NCBI RefSeq assembly: GCF_016860545.1
Contig: NZ_BNEB01000001.1
Coordinates: 186,001 to 250,000, forward strand
Origin: Streptomyces asoensis
GTDB lineage: Bacteria > Actinomycetota > Actinomycetes > Streptomycetales > Streptomycetaceae
Length of the DNA stretch: 64,000 nt
Reading direction: 5' to 3'
In this document: piece by piece, positions 50,845-58,655 of the stretch
Layout of the letters: the number at the start of each line of letters is the position of its first letter
Position numbering within the stretch: position 1 is the first letter of the stretch
Position numbers and translations under genes: made by a program
Notes under the pieces: generated by a model
What the model was told of the DNA's origin: nothing
Seen by the model: the letters and a program-made list of their open reading frames with translations, nothing else
The model's database searches: none

Positions 50845-51837
50845 ATGATCGGGACCGTGTTCCGCAGCGAGGACGTCCCCTCGCCGGACAGGTTCGACTT
50901 CTGGCGGGAGATCCTCGGCAGGACCCGCTCGAGCGACATGGCCAGCGCCCACGCGGGGGACTTCTGGGCCGAGTTGCGGGTGATGGAGCTGGGGCCGGTG
51001 ACCGTCACCCCGCTGTCGTTCCTGCCGACGCGCTTTCGCCGCGGCCCGAGGACGGCCCACGCCGGCGATCCCGGCGTCTACCACCTGTCCCTGCTGCTCG
51101 ACGGCGGGCTCACCCTCGAACACGCCGGGCGCGAGGCCACGTTCGGGCCCGGTGACGTGCATCTGGCCGACAGCGCGAGGCCGTACGACCTGCGGTCGGC
51201 GGTCCCCGCGGAAGGCGGGGTCGTGCGCGGGGTGGGCGTGGACTTTCCCAGGGCGCTGCTTCCGCTGCCGTCGCGCCGGGTGCGGGAGGTGCTGGGAAGG
51301 GGGCTGCCGGGACGCGAGGGCCTCGGAGCCCTGCTCACGGATTACCTCCTCGGCCTGGACCGGCAGGCCGACACCCTGCGGCCGTGCGACGCGCCGCGCC
51401 TGGGGACGGTCGTGCTCGACCTGGTGTCGGCCCTGTTCGCCCAGGCGCTCGACGACGAGGGGGTCCTCCCCCAGGAGAGCCGCCGGCGGGTCACCGGGGC
51501 AGCGGTCCGGGACTTCATCCGGCGCAACCTGCACGACCCGGAGCTGACCCCGCCCGCGATCGCCGCCGCGCACCACATCTCGCTCAGCTATCTGCACCGG
51601 GTCTTCCAGGAGCAGACGCCCGGGGAATCCGGGGAGACGGTCGCCGCCTGGATCCGCGCCCGCCGGATGGAGGCCGCCCGGCGCGACCTCGCGGACCCCG
51701 CGCTGCGCGCCACGCCGATCCACGTCATCGGGGCCCGCTGGGGCTTCCCGCGGGCCTCCGACTTCACCCGCGCCTACCGCGCCCACCACGGCGCGCCGCC
51801 CGGCGAACACCGGCCCGGGACGCCGCCGCGACGGTAG
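50845..51837 (+). CDS. AraC-family transcriptional regulator
   Basis: Regulator of 330 residues. The N-terminal cupin-like domain (AraC_binding_2 type) has GVYHLSLLLDGGLTLEHAGR and FGPGDVHLADSARPYDL. The C-terminal double helix-turn-helix has TPPAIAAAHHISLSYLHRVF and HVIGARWGFPRASDFTRAYR. The family is often activated by sugars or other small ligands. It is divergent from the amylase gene and sits inside the starch region, so control of amylase is possible but unproved. ATG 50845 has GGAG about 10 nt upstream. Confidence 0.88.
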   Translation: MIGTVFRSEDVPSPDRFDFWREILGRTRSSDMASAHAGDFWAELRVMELGPVTVTPLSFLPTRFRRGPRTAHAGDPGVYHLSLLLDGGLTLEHAGREATFGPGDVHLADSARPYDLRSAVPAEGGVVRGVGVDFPRALLPLPSRRVREVLGRGLPGREGLGALLTDYLLGLDRQADTLRPCDAPRLGTVVLDLVSALFAQALDDEGVLPQESRRRVTGAAVRDFIRRNLHDPELTPPAIAAAHHISLSYLHRVFQEQTPGESGETVAAWIRARRMEAARRDLADPALRATPIHVIGARWGFPRASDFTRAYRAHHGAPPGEHRPGTPPRR

Positions 51838-51865
51838 CCGCCCCGGACGCGCGAGCCCGGGGCGG
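51838..51865. terminator. Bidirectional terminator
   Basis: CCGCCCCGG (51838-51846) and CCGGGGCGG (51857-51865) form a 9-bp stem between the convergent AraC and alpha-glucosidase genes. Confidence 0.65.
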
Positions 51866-51883
51866 CGGGGTGCGGGCGGTCCG

Positions 51884-53575
51884 TCAGACGGCGGTGAACC
51901 AGGCCGTCGTGTCCGCCGGGAGCTTCGCCTCGCCGGCGGCGGTCGCGTCGACCTCACCGCTCGCGAGCAGCACGCGTCCGTACGCCGGGGTCGTGACCGG
52001 CTCCGCCGTCGTGTTCGTCACGCACACGAACTCCCCGCGGCGGAAGGCCAGGACGCCGGCCGGCGCCTTCAGCCACTCCACCGAGTCGCCCGCGCCCAGC
52101 TCGGGCCGAGCGCGGCGGATGCCGAGGGCCGAGCGGTACAGCTCCAGCGTCGAACCCGGCACGCCTTCCTGTGCCTCCACGCTCAGCTCGCCCCAGCCGG
52201 CGGGCTGGGGCAGCCAGCTGCCGCCGTCGCCGAAGCCGTACGAGGAGCCCTCGCGCGTCCACGGGATCGGGACGCGGCAGCCGTCGCGGAACCCGTCCTG
52301 GCCCGCGCCGCGGAAGTACGCCGGGTCCTGGCGCACCTCGTCGGCCAGGTCGACGACGTCCGGGAGGCCGAGCTCCTCGCCCTGGTAGACGTAGGCCGAG
52401 CCGGGGAGCGCGAGCATCAGCAGGGTCGCCGCCCGCGCCCGCCGCAGGCCGACCTCGCGGTCGCCCGCCGTACGGATCTGGGTGCCCAGGCCCGGCGGGT
52501 TGGCGAAGCGGGTGGCGTGCCGCGTGACGTCGTGGTTGGAGAGCACCCAGGTGGCGGGGGCGCCGACGGGGCGCATCGCCTCCAGGGTGCGGTCGACGAC
52601 CTCGCGCAGCTGCTCCGCGTCCCACTCGGTGGCCAGGTACTGGAAGTTGAAGGCCTGGTGGAGTTCGTCGGGGCGGACGTAGTTCGCGGTGCGCTCGACG
52701 GTCGGGGTCCACGCCTCGGCGACGAAGATGCGCTCGCCGGAGTACTCGTCGAGGATCAGGCGCCACTGGCGGTAGATCTCGTGGACGCCGTCCTGGTCGA
52801 AGAACGGCATGACATCGTTGCCCAGCAGTTTCAGCTGGTCGTGGGAGCCGAGGTCCGGCAGACCCGCCGCCTTGACCAGGCCGTGGGCCACGTCGATGCG
52901 GAAGCCGTCGACGCCCATGTCCAGCCAGAAGCGCAGGACGGAGCGGAACTCGTCGCCGACCGCCGGGTGCTCCCAGTTGAAGTCGGGCTGCTCGGGCGCG
53001 AAGAGGTGCAGGTACCACTCGCCGGGGGTGCCGTCCGGCTCCGTGACCCGGGTCCAGGCGGGGCCGCCGAAGATGGACTCCCAGTCGTTCGGCGGGAGTT
53101 CGCCGTCCGCGCCCTTGCCGGGGCGGAAGTGGTAGCGGTCGCGCAGCGACGAGCCGGGGCCCTCGCGCAGGGCCCGCTTGAACCACTCGTGCTGGTCGGA
53201 GGAGTGGTTCGGGACCAGGTCGACGATGATCCGCAGACCCGCTTCACGGGCGTCGCGGATGAGCGCGTCGGCGTCCAGCAGGTTGCCGAACATGGGGTCG
53301 ACAGCGCGGTAGTCGGCGACGTCGTAGCCGGCGTCGGCCTGCGGGGAGGCGTAGAAGGGGCTGAGCCACACGGCGTCCACACCGAGGTCGCGCAGGTACG
53401 GGAGACGGGAGCGTACGCCTTCCAGGTCACCCATGCCGTCGCCGTTGCTGTCGGCGAAGCTGCGCGGGTACACCTGGTAGATCACCGCGTCCCGCCACCA
53501 GTCACGGCGCTTGGCGACGGTGACGACGGCCGAGGTGGGGGTGGGGGCCGGGGCTGCGGAGGGCTGCTGGCTCAT
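51884..53575 (-). CDS. aglA: Intracellular alpha-glucosidase (GH13)
   Basis: Cytosolic GH13 exo-glucosidase of 563 residues that cleaves imported maltose and maltodextrins to glucose. No signal peptide. Motifs are WWRDAVIYQVYPRSFADSNG, VDLVPNHSSDQHEW, the nucleophile in VDGFRIDVAHG, FVAEAW for the acid/base and VLSNHDVTRH. The frame is open to 53722, but ATG 53575 has AAGGAA upstream and begins the usual N-terminus. It follows malG on the same strand but is separated by a 15-bp terminator-like hairpin and a dispersed repeat. No CTTGCA site was seen before it. Confidence 0.93.
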   Translation of the reverse strand: MSQQPSAAPAPTPTSAVVTVAKRRDWWRDAVIYQVYPRSFADSNGDGMGDLEGVRSRLPYLRDLGVDAVWLSPFYASPQADAGYDVADYRAVDPMFGNLLDADALIRDAREAGLRIIVDLVPNHSSDQHEWFKRALREGPGSSLRDRYHFRPGKGADGELPPNDWESIFGGPAWTRVTEPDGTPGEWYLHLFAPEQPDFNWEHPAVGDEFRSVLRFWLDMGVDGFRIDVAHGLVKAAGLPDLGSHDQLKLLGNDVMPFFDQDGVHEIYRQWRLILDEYSGERIFVAEAWTPTVERTANYVRPDELHQAFNFQYLATEWDAEQLREVVDRTLEAMRPVGAPATWVLSNHDVTRHATRFANPPGLGTQIRTAGDREVGLRRARAATLLMLALPGSAYVYQGEELGLPDVVDLADEVRQDPAYFRGAGQDGFRDGCRVPIPWTREGSSYGFGDGGSWLPQPAGWGELSVEAQEGVPGSTLELYRSALGIRRARPELGAGDSVEWLKAPAGVLAFRRGEFVCVTNTTAEPVTTPAYGRVLLASGEVDATAAGEAKLPADTTAWFTAV

Positions 53576-53591
53576 GGCTTCCTTGATGCTA

Positions 53592-53632
53592 TGGGGGTCC
53601 CCCCGCTCGAGCGCAGCCGAGGGTGGGGGGAG
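53592..53632. repeat. Dispersed Streptomyces intergenic repeat
   Basis: The sequence from TGGGGGTCCCCCCGCTCGAG to GCCGAGGGTGGGGGGAG matches an element type (GGGTCCCCCCGCTCGAGC..GCCGAG) that I recognise as frequent in Streptomyces intergenic DNA. It includes CTCGAGC and GCCGAG arms that can pair. Confidence 0.65.
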
Positions 53633-53668
53633 GAGTCGTTTGGTCAGGGGTACGACGACGGATGACGA

Positions 53669-53712
53669 GGCGGTCGCGATCACAGCGGGGTCGGATGGTG
53701 ATCGCGACCGCC
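53669..53712 (-). terminator. Strong 15-bp hairpin between malG and aglA
   Basis: GGCGGTCGCGATCAC (53669-53683) and GTGATCGCGACCGCC (53698-53712) are exact inverted repeats with a 14-nt loop. It lies just after the malG stop and would end or attenuate malEFG transcripts before aglA. Confidence 0.85.
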
Positions 53713-53770
53713 CCGGGTTCACAAAGGACCGGGCAGGTCCGGTGGCGTCATGCGGTCCGCCGGCGGAGCG

Positions 53771-54679
53771 TCACCCCTTGGTGCCGCCCGCGGTGAGACC
53801 GGTCACCAGGTTCTTCTGCACGAGGTAGAAGAACACGGCGGCGGGTATCGCGATCAGCACGGCGGTGGCGGCCATCAGGTTGCGCTGGGCGTCGTGCTCG
53901 CTGACGAAGGACTGGAGACCCACGGCCAGGGTGTACTTGTCGTCGCTGAGCATGAACGTCGACGCGAACGCGACCTCGCTGAACGCGGTGAGGAAGTTGT
54001 AGAAGGCGGCCACCGCGAGACCGGGCTTGGCGAGCGGCAGGATCAGCCGGAAGAAGGTGCCGAACGGGGTGAGCCCGTCCACCCGTCCCGCCTCGTCGAT
54101 CTCGAAGGGGATGGTGTCGAAGTACCCCTTGAGCAGCCAGGCGCTGTACGGGATGACCGTCGTGCAGTAGACGAGGACCAGACCGAAGTAGTTGTCGATG
54201 AGCTTCAGGTCCGAGAGGATCTGGTACATCGGCACCATCAGCACCGCGACCGGGAACATCTGGGTGACGAGCAGGACCCACATGAACTTCTTGTAGCCGG
54301 GGAAGCGCATGCGGGAGACGGCGTAGCCGGTGGTGGCGGCGATCAGCACGCCGATGGCCGTGGTGCCGAGCGTGACGATGAGCGAGCTCTTCAGCCAGTC
54401 GAAGAACTTGGTGTGCTCGAGGACGAACGTGTAGTTGTCGAACGTCATCTTGTTCCAGATGCCGGCCGGGTGCAGATAGTCGTCCTTGTCCGGGCCGAGG
54501 GACAGGTAGACCAGCCAGCCGATCGGGAAGAGCGCGATGACGCTCGCGACGCTCAGGATGCCGTGGGAGGCGAGGGAGCCGGCGAGGCTGTTCTCGCCGC
54601 GGCGGCGGGCCCGGCGGGGCGTCTTCGCGGAGCGCTGCTCGGGTACGGCGGCGGAGGTCTCGGTCGTGGTGGTACTCAT
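53771..54679 (-). CDS. malG: Maltose/maltodextrin ABC transporter permease
   Basis: Inner-membrane permease of 302 residues with about six membrane helices. The EAA loop that contacts the ATPase is visible (DEAGRVDGLTPFGTFFRLIL). It is typical of MalG (binding-protein-dependent sugar permease, MalFG family) after malE and malF. CAGGAG lies before ATG 54679, 13 bp after malF. The ATPase (MsiK-type in Streptomyces) is encoded elsewhere. Confidence 0.94.
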   Translation of the reverse strand: MSTTTTETSAAVPEQRSAKTPRRARRRGENSLAGSLASHGILSVASVIALFPIGWLVYLSLGPDKDDYLHPAGIWNKMTFDNYTFVLEHTKFFDWLKSSLIVTLGTTAIGVLIAATTGYAVSRMRFPGYKKFMWVLLVTQMFPVAVLMVPMYQILSDLKLIDNYFGLVLVYCTTVIPYSAWLLKGYFDTIPFEIDEAGRVDGLTPFGTFFRLILPLAKPGLAVAAFYNFLTAFSEVAFASTFMLSDDKYTLAVGLQSFVSEHDAQRNLMAATAVLIAIPAAVFFYLVQKNLVTGLTAGGTKG

Positions 54680-54692
54680 GGGAACTCCTGCC

Positions 54693-55697
54693 TCAGATCG
54701 CGAGCTGCTGCTCGTTGCGGTTCAGCCAGCGGCGGTAGAACGAGGTGAAGACGATCAGGATGGCCAGCAGCAGGATGCCGTAGGCCGCGGACTGGGCGAA
54801 GTCACGCGGCTGCTGTCCGAAGCCGAGGTAGTACGCCCAGGTGACGAGGATCTGCGCGTCGGGCGCGGTGTTGCCGAACAGCAGGAAGATGACGGCGAAC
54901 TGGTTGAAGGTCCAGATGATGCCGAGCAGGACCACGGTCGAGCTGACGGACCTCAGGCCCGGCAGGGTGACGTAGCGGAACCGCTGCCAGGCGCTGGCGC
55001 CGTCCATCTCGGCGGCCTCGTAGAGGGAGGCGTCGATGGCCTGGAGGCCGCCGAGCAGCGAGATCATCATGAACGGCACACCGCACCAGGTGTTGACCAT
55101 GATCGCGGCGAACCGCTGCCAGAAGGTGTCCTCGAGCCACAGCGGCGAGGGCAGGTGCAGGAAGTCCAGGGCGGAGTTGATGATGCCGCCGTCGGCGAGC
55201 ATGAACCGCCAGCCGAAGACCGTGACGAAGGTGGGCACCGCCCACGGCAGCACCAGGATCAGCCGGTACAGGGTCCGTCCGCGCAGCTTCTGGTTGAGCA
55301 GCAGCGCGAGGCCGAGTCCGATGCCGTAGTGCAGGGCGACACAGGCCGCCGTCCACACGATCGTCCAGATGAAGTGCGACCAGAAGCGGTCGTAGGCCGT
55401 CGGGCCCCACAGGATGTCGGCGTAGTTGTCGAGGCCGATGAACTTGTAGGTGGCGTCGATGTGGTTGACGCCGATCGTGCGCGCCGTGTTCAGGCTGTTG
55501 GCGTCCGTCAGCGTCAGGTACAGGCCGTACACCAGCGGGTACAGCACGAGCACGCCGAGGACGACCGCCACCGGGGCGATCATGGCGTACGCGTACCAGT
55601 GCTTCTGGTAGCCGCGCCTCAGGCGCCCGGCCGGCCCGGGCCTCGGCTCACGGTCACCGCGGCGCTTGCCGGTCGCGCGGTCGATGGCGACTGTCAT
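54693..55697 (-). CDS. malF: Maltose/maltodextrin ABC transporter permease
   Basis: Permease of 334 residues with about six to seven hydrophobic helices. The EAA motif is YEAAEMDGASAWQRFRYVTL. It pairs with MalG to form the pore. AAGG lies before ATG 55697. It is separated from malE by 125 bp containing a stable hairpin, which may lower permease expression relative to the binding protein. Confidence 0.94.
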   Translation of the reverse strand: MTVAIDRATGKRRGDREPRPGPAGRLRRGYQKHWYAYAMIAPVAVVLGVLVLYPLVYGLYLTLTDANSLNTARTIGVNHIDATYKFIGLDNYADILWGPTAYDRFWSHFIWTIVWTAACVALHYGIGLGLALLLNQKLRGRTLYRLILVLPWAVPTFVTVFGWRFMLADGGIINSALDFLHLPSPLWLEDTFWQRFAAIMVNTWCGVPFMMISLLGGLQAIDASLYEAAEMDGASAWQRFRYVTLPGLRSVSSTVVLLGIIWTFNQFAVIFLLFGNTAPDAQILVTWAYYLGFGQQPRDFAQSAAYGILLLAILIVFTSFYRRWLNRNEQQLAI

Positions 55698-55767
55698 GGT
55701 TCGACACCTTCTGGGTCTTCACGCTGGATCGTCGGCGGAGGGGTACTGCTCACGGGCTGACAGGCCG

Positions 55768-55816
55768 GTGGCCGCCGGGTCCCTCCCCCTCGTGAGGTGC
55801 GGGATCCGGCGGCCAC
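55768..55816 (-). promoter_or_regulatory. Stem-loop in the malE-malF gap
   Basis: GTGGCCGCCGG (55768-55778) pairs with CCGGCGGCCAC (55806-55816), extended by four more pairs including one G-T. In binding-protein operons such stems stabilise the malE part of the message or partly end transcription. Confidence 0.7.
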
Positions 55817-55822
55817 GCGGAC

Positions 55823-57097
55823 TCACTTGCTGAAGTCCGGCACCAGCTTGGCGATGGCGAGCTCGGCGTTGCTCAGGCCCTTGTCGAGGCTCTCCTTGCC
55901 GCCCGCGATCTTGGGCAGTTCGGTGTCGAGCGGACCCCACAGGGAGCTGTACTCCGGCAGCGCCGGGCGCGGCTGGGCGGCGGACAGCACCGTCTGGTAG
56001 CCGGCGATGCCCGGGTCGGCCTTGACGGCGGCGGTGTAGGCGTCGTCGCGGGTCGGCAGCGTGGAGTTCTTCTGGGCGACGGTCGCCTGGCTCGACGCGG
56101 ACGTCATGAAGTTGAGGAACTTCAGGGACGCGGCCTGGTGGGCCTTGTCGGAGCCCGCGTAGACCGAGAGGTTGTGGCCGCCGGTCGGGGCGCCCGCCTT
56201 GCCGGCGGAGCCGGCCGGGACGGTGGCGATGCCGAGGTTGGCCTTGTCGGCGAAGGCGCTGCCCTTGTAGAAGTTCGTGATCTCCCACGGGCCCTGGACG
56301 ATCGCGGCGACCTTGCCGTTGACGAAGGCGTCCTGGATGTGGGCGTAGGCGTCGGCGGTGGTGTCCGCCTTGTGCAGGCCCTTGCCGTCGAAGAGACCGA
56401 GCCAGGTGCCGTACGCCTTCTTCGCGGCCGCCGAGTTGACGGTGATCTTCTTGGCGTCGGCGTCGACGGTGTCGGTGCCCTCGCCGTAGAGGAAGGACTG
56501 GGCGTAGTAGGCCTGGGTGGAGCCCCAGTAGCCGTCGACGCCGGTCTTGGCCTTGATGGTGGCCGCGGCGGTCTTCAGGTCGTCCCAGGTCTTGGGGGCC
56601 TCGGTGATGCCGGCCTTGGCGAAGAGGGCCTTGTTGTAGACCAGGGCGAGGGTGTCGGTGACGATCGGCACGCCGTACGTCTTGCCCTCGTACTTGGCCT
56701 GCTCGATCAGGTTCGGCTTGAAGGCGGACTGGTCCTTGAGGGCCTCGGTGCCGTCCAGGGGCAGGAAGTAGCCCTTCTTGGCGAAGGCGGGCGTCCAGCC
56801 GACCTCGGAGCGCAGCACGTCCGGGGCACCGGAGGCGCCGGCCGCCGTGTCGAACTTGTTCTGCGCCTGGTCGAAGGGCACGTTGACGTACTTGACCTTG
56901 ATGTCCTTGTTGGCGGCCTCGAACTGCTTGACCAGGGCCTGGTACGTCGGCGCCTCATTGGTGGCGTTGGAGGTGTCCCACCAGGTGATGGTGACCGGCC
57001 CGGACGAGTTGTCGCTGCCGCTGTCGTCCCCGCCGCAGGCCGTCGCCGCGAGGGCGAGGGACGCCACGAGCGCGGTGGCCGCTATGCCACGCCGCAT
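55823..57097 (-). CDS. malE: Maltose/maltodextrin-binding lipoprotein
   Basis: Extracellular solute-binding lipoprotein of 424 residues. The signal ends in a lipobox with C21 (LAATACGG). The mature part is a family-1 sugar-binding protein (TITWWDTSNATNEAP, YGVPIVTDTLALVYNKALFA, AIVQGPWEITNFYKG). The frame is open far upstream, but ATG 57097 has AAGGAG and starts with a proper signal peptide. It is the first gene of malEFG. MalR-like sites lie 130-290 bp upstream. Confidence 0.95.
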   Translation of the reverse strand: MRRGIAATALVASLALAATACGGDDSGSDNSSGPVTITWWDTSNATNEAPTYQALVKQFEAANKDIKVKYVNVPFDQAQNKFDTAAGASGAPDVLRSEVGWTPAFAKKGYFLPLDGTEALKDQSAFKPNLIEQAKYEGKTYGVPIVTDTLALVYNKALFAKAGITEAPKTWDDLKTAAATIKAKTGVDGYWGSTQAYYAQSFLYGEGTDTVDADAKKITVNSAAAKKAYGTWLGLFDGKGLHKADTTADAYAHIQDAFVNGKVAAIVQGPWEITNFYKGSAFADKANLGIATVPAGSAGKAGAPTGGHNLSVYAGSDKAHQAASLKFLNFMTSASSQATVAQKNSTLPTRDDAYTAAVKADPGIAGYQTVLSAAQPRPALPEYSSLWGPLDTELPKIAGGKESLDKGLSNAELAIAKLVPDFSK

Positions 57098-57230
57098 GAG
57101 TTTCTCCTTGAGGGTGAGAGCCCGTTTAGCTACAGGAAGCGGTCCCGTCCGCTGTCCTGCCGACTCCGACCGCGCCGTTGCTGCCGTCGGGCGACGTGAA
57201 CGTAACAGCGTTGTAAGCGGCACGAAAGAC

Positions 57231-57251
57231 CTTGCAGCAAAAAAGTGCAAG
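57231..57251. promoter_or_regulatory. MalR-like operator before malE
   Basis: CTTGCA (57231-57236) and TGCAAG (57246-57251) are inverted half-sites with a 9-nt A-rich spacer, about 135 bp upstream of the malE start. MalR represses malEFG in S. coelicolor. The match to its site here is by half-site pattern only. Confidence 0.65.
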
Positions 57252-57359
57252 ACATCTCCGAAGTTATCCGCGCGTGACCCCTGCGTGACCTCCCCTCGAC
57301 CGCCACGGGACCGTAGTTGTCGCGGTGGACAGGCCTCATAGCGGGACACGGGGGCACTG

Positions 57360-57382
57360 TGCAAGACTCTGCAAGCTCTTGC
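57360..57382. promoter_or_regulatory. Second MalR-like cluster in the malE-malR gap
   Basis: TGCAAG at 57360-57365 and 57370-57375 (10-bp direct spacing) plus CTTGC at 57378-57382 form a dense cluster on the malR side of the gap. The 398-bp gap 57098-57495 holds this cluster, the site at 57231, and no gene. Confidence 0.6.
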
Positions 57383-57460
57383 CATCACTTTCACGAGGGA
57401 GTGCGATGACGCAGCAGCCCGCGCGCCGTTCACCAGGTCGCCCACGGCGTCCGGTCGGTG

Positions 57461-57487
57461 TGCAAGTCAGCGGCCGACCGGTACAGT
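57461..57487 (+). promoter_or_regulatory. Possible malR promoter with overlapping half-site
   Basis: A -10-like TACAGT (57482-57487) lies 8 bp before GTG 57496, the spacing expected for a leaderless message. TGCAAG (57461-57466) covers the position of a -35 box, which would allow MalR to repress its own gene. Confidence 0.4.
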
Positions 57488-57495
57488 CCACCCCT

Positions 57496-58530
57496 GTGAC
57501 CACACGGCTTGCCGACATCGCTGCGCAGGCGGGGGTGAGCGAAGCGACCGTCAGCCGCGTTCTCAACGGCAAGCCCGGTGTCGCCGCCACCACCCGTCAG
57601 TCCGTGCTCGCCGCGCTGGACGTCCTCGGGTACGAGCGCCCGGTCCGTCTGCGCCAGCGCAGCGCGGGCCTGGTCGGCCTCATCACGCCGGAGCTGGAGA
57701 ACCCGATATTCCCGGCCCTGGCCCAGGTCATCGGACAGGCGCTGACCCGCCAGGGCTACACCCCGGTCCTCGCCACCCAGACCCCGGGCGGTTCCACCGA
57801 GGACGAGCTGACCGAGATGCTGGTCGACCGCGGCGTCGCCGGCATCATCTACGTCTCGGGACTGCACGCGGACACCACGGCCGACATGCAGCGCTACGAG
57901 CAGCTGCGCGCCCAGGGCGTCCCCTTCGTGCTGGTGGACGGGTTCTCGCCGAAGGTGCAGGCCCCGTTCATCTCGCCGGACGACCGGGCGGCCATGACGC
58001 TCGCCGTCACCCACCTCGTCTCGCTCGGCCACACCCGGGTCGGCCTGGCCCTCGGCCCCAAGCGGTTCGTGCCGGTCCAGCGCAAGATCGAGGGGTTCGT
58101 CAGGGCGGTCCAGGAGCAACTGCACCTCGGCCCCGAGACGATCGAGACCGAGCTGGTCCAGCACTCCCTGTACACGCTGGAGGGCGGTCAGGCCGCGACC
58201 AACGCCCTGATCGACCGCGGCTGCACGGCGATCGTCTGCGCCAGCGACATGATGGCGCTGGGCGCGATACGCGCGGCCCGTCAGCGGGGTCTCGAGGTGC
58301 CGCAGGACGTCTCGGTCGTCGGTTTCGACGACTCGCCCCTGATCGCCTTCACGGACCCGCCGCTCACCACCGTCCGCAAGCCGGTCCCCGCGATGGGCCA
58401 GGCCGCCGTCCGCACGCTCCTGGAGGAGATCGGCGGGACCCCGGCGCCCCACAGCGAGTTCGTGTTCATGCCGGAGCTGGTGGTGCGCGGCTCGACCGCC
58501 TCCGCGCCCGGGGACCGCAATCGTCCGTAG
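57496..58530 (+). CDS. malR: LacI-family maltose repressor
   Basis: LacI/GalR repressor of 344 residues. The N-terminal DNA-binding domain is complete at TRLADIAAQAGVSEATVSRV with the LNGKPGVAATTR hinge, followed by the sugar-binding domain (LVGLITPELENPIFPALAQV, VVGFDDSPLIAFTDPPLTTV). Start GTG 57496 is chosen because it gives the length I recall for S. coelicolor MalR and fits a leaderless promoter. ATG 57406 in frame has a good GAGGGAG site and would add 30 low-complexity residues, so it remains possible. It is divergent from malEFG and represses them in related species. Confidence 0.88.
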   Translation: MTTRLADIAAQAGVSEATVSRVLNGKPGVAATTRQSVLAALDVLGYERPVRLRQRSAGLVGLITPELENPIFPALAQVIGQALTRQGYTPVLATQTPGGSTEDELTEMLVDRGVAGIIYVSGLHADTTADMQRYEQLRAQGVPFVLVDGFSPKVQAPFISPDDRAAMTLAVTHLVSLGHTRVGLALGPKRFVPVQRKIEGFVRAVQEQLHLGPETIETELVQHSLYTLEGGQAATNALIDRGCTAIVCASDMMALGAIRAARQRGLEVPQDVSVVGFDDSPLIAFTDPPLTTVRKPVPAMGQAAVRTLLEEIGGTPAPHSEFVFMPELVVRGSTASAPGDRNRP

Positions 58531-58553
58531 GGCGCGGACACCGCGGTGACTCC

Positions 58554-58584
58554 CGGTACGCCCGCAGTAGACGCGGGGGTACCG
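58554..58584 (+). terminator. Terminator after malR
   Basis: CGGTACGCCCGC (58554-58565) and GCGGGGGTACCG (58573-58584) pair in 11 of 12 positions around a 7-nt loop. Confidence 0.7.
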
Positions 58585-58655
58585 CTGCCGTAGGAAGTGC
58601 GGGCCGGACCCGACCGGGGGATGATCGGGGCCAGAGGTCTTTTCTGGCAGACTTT

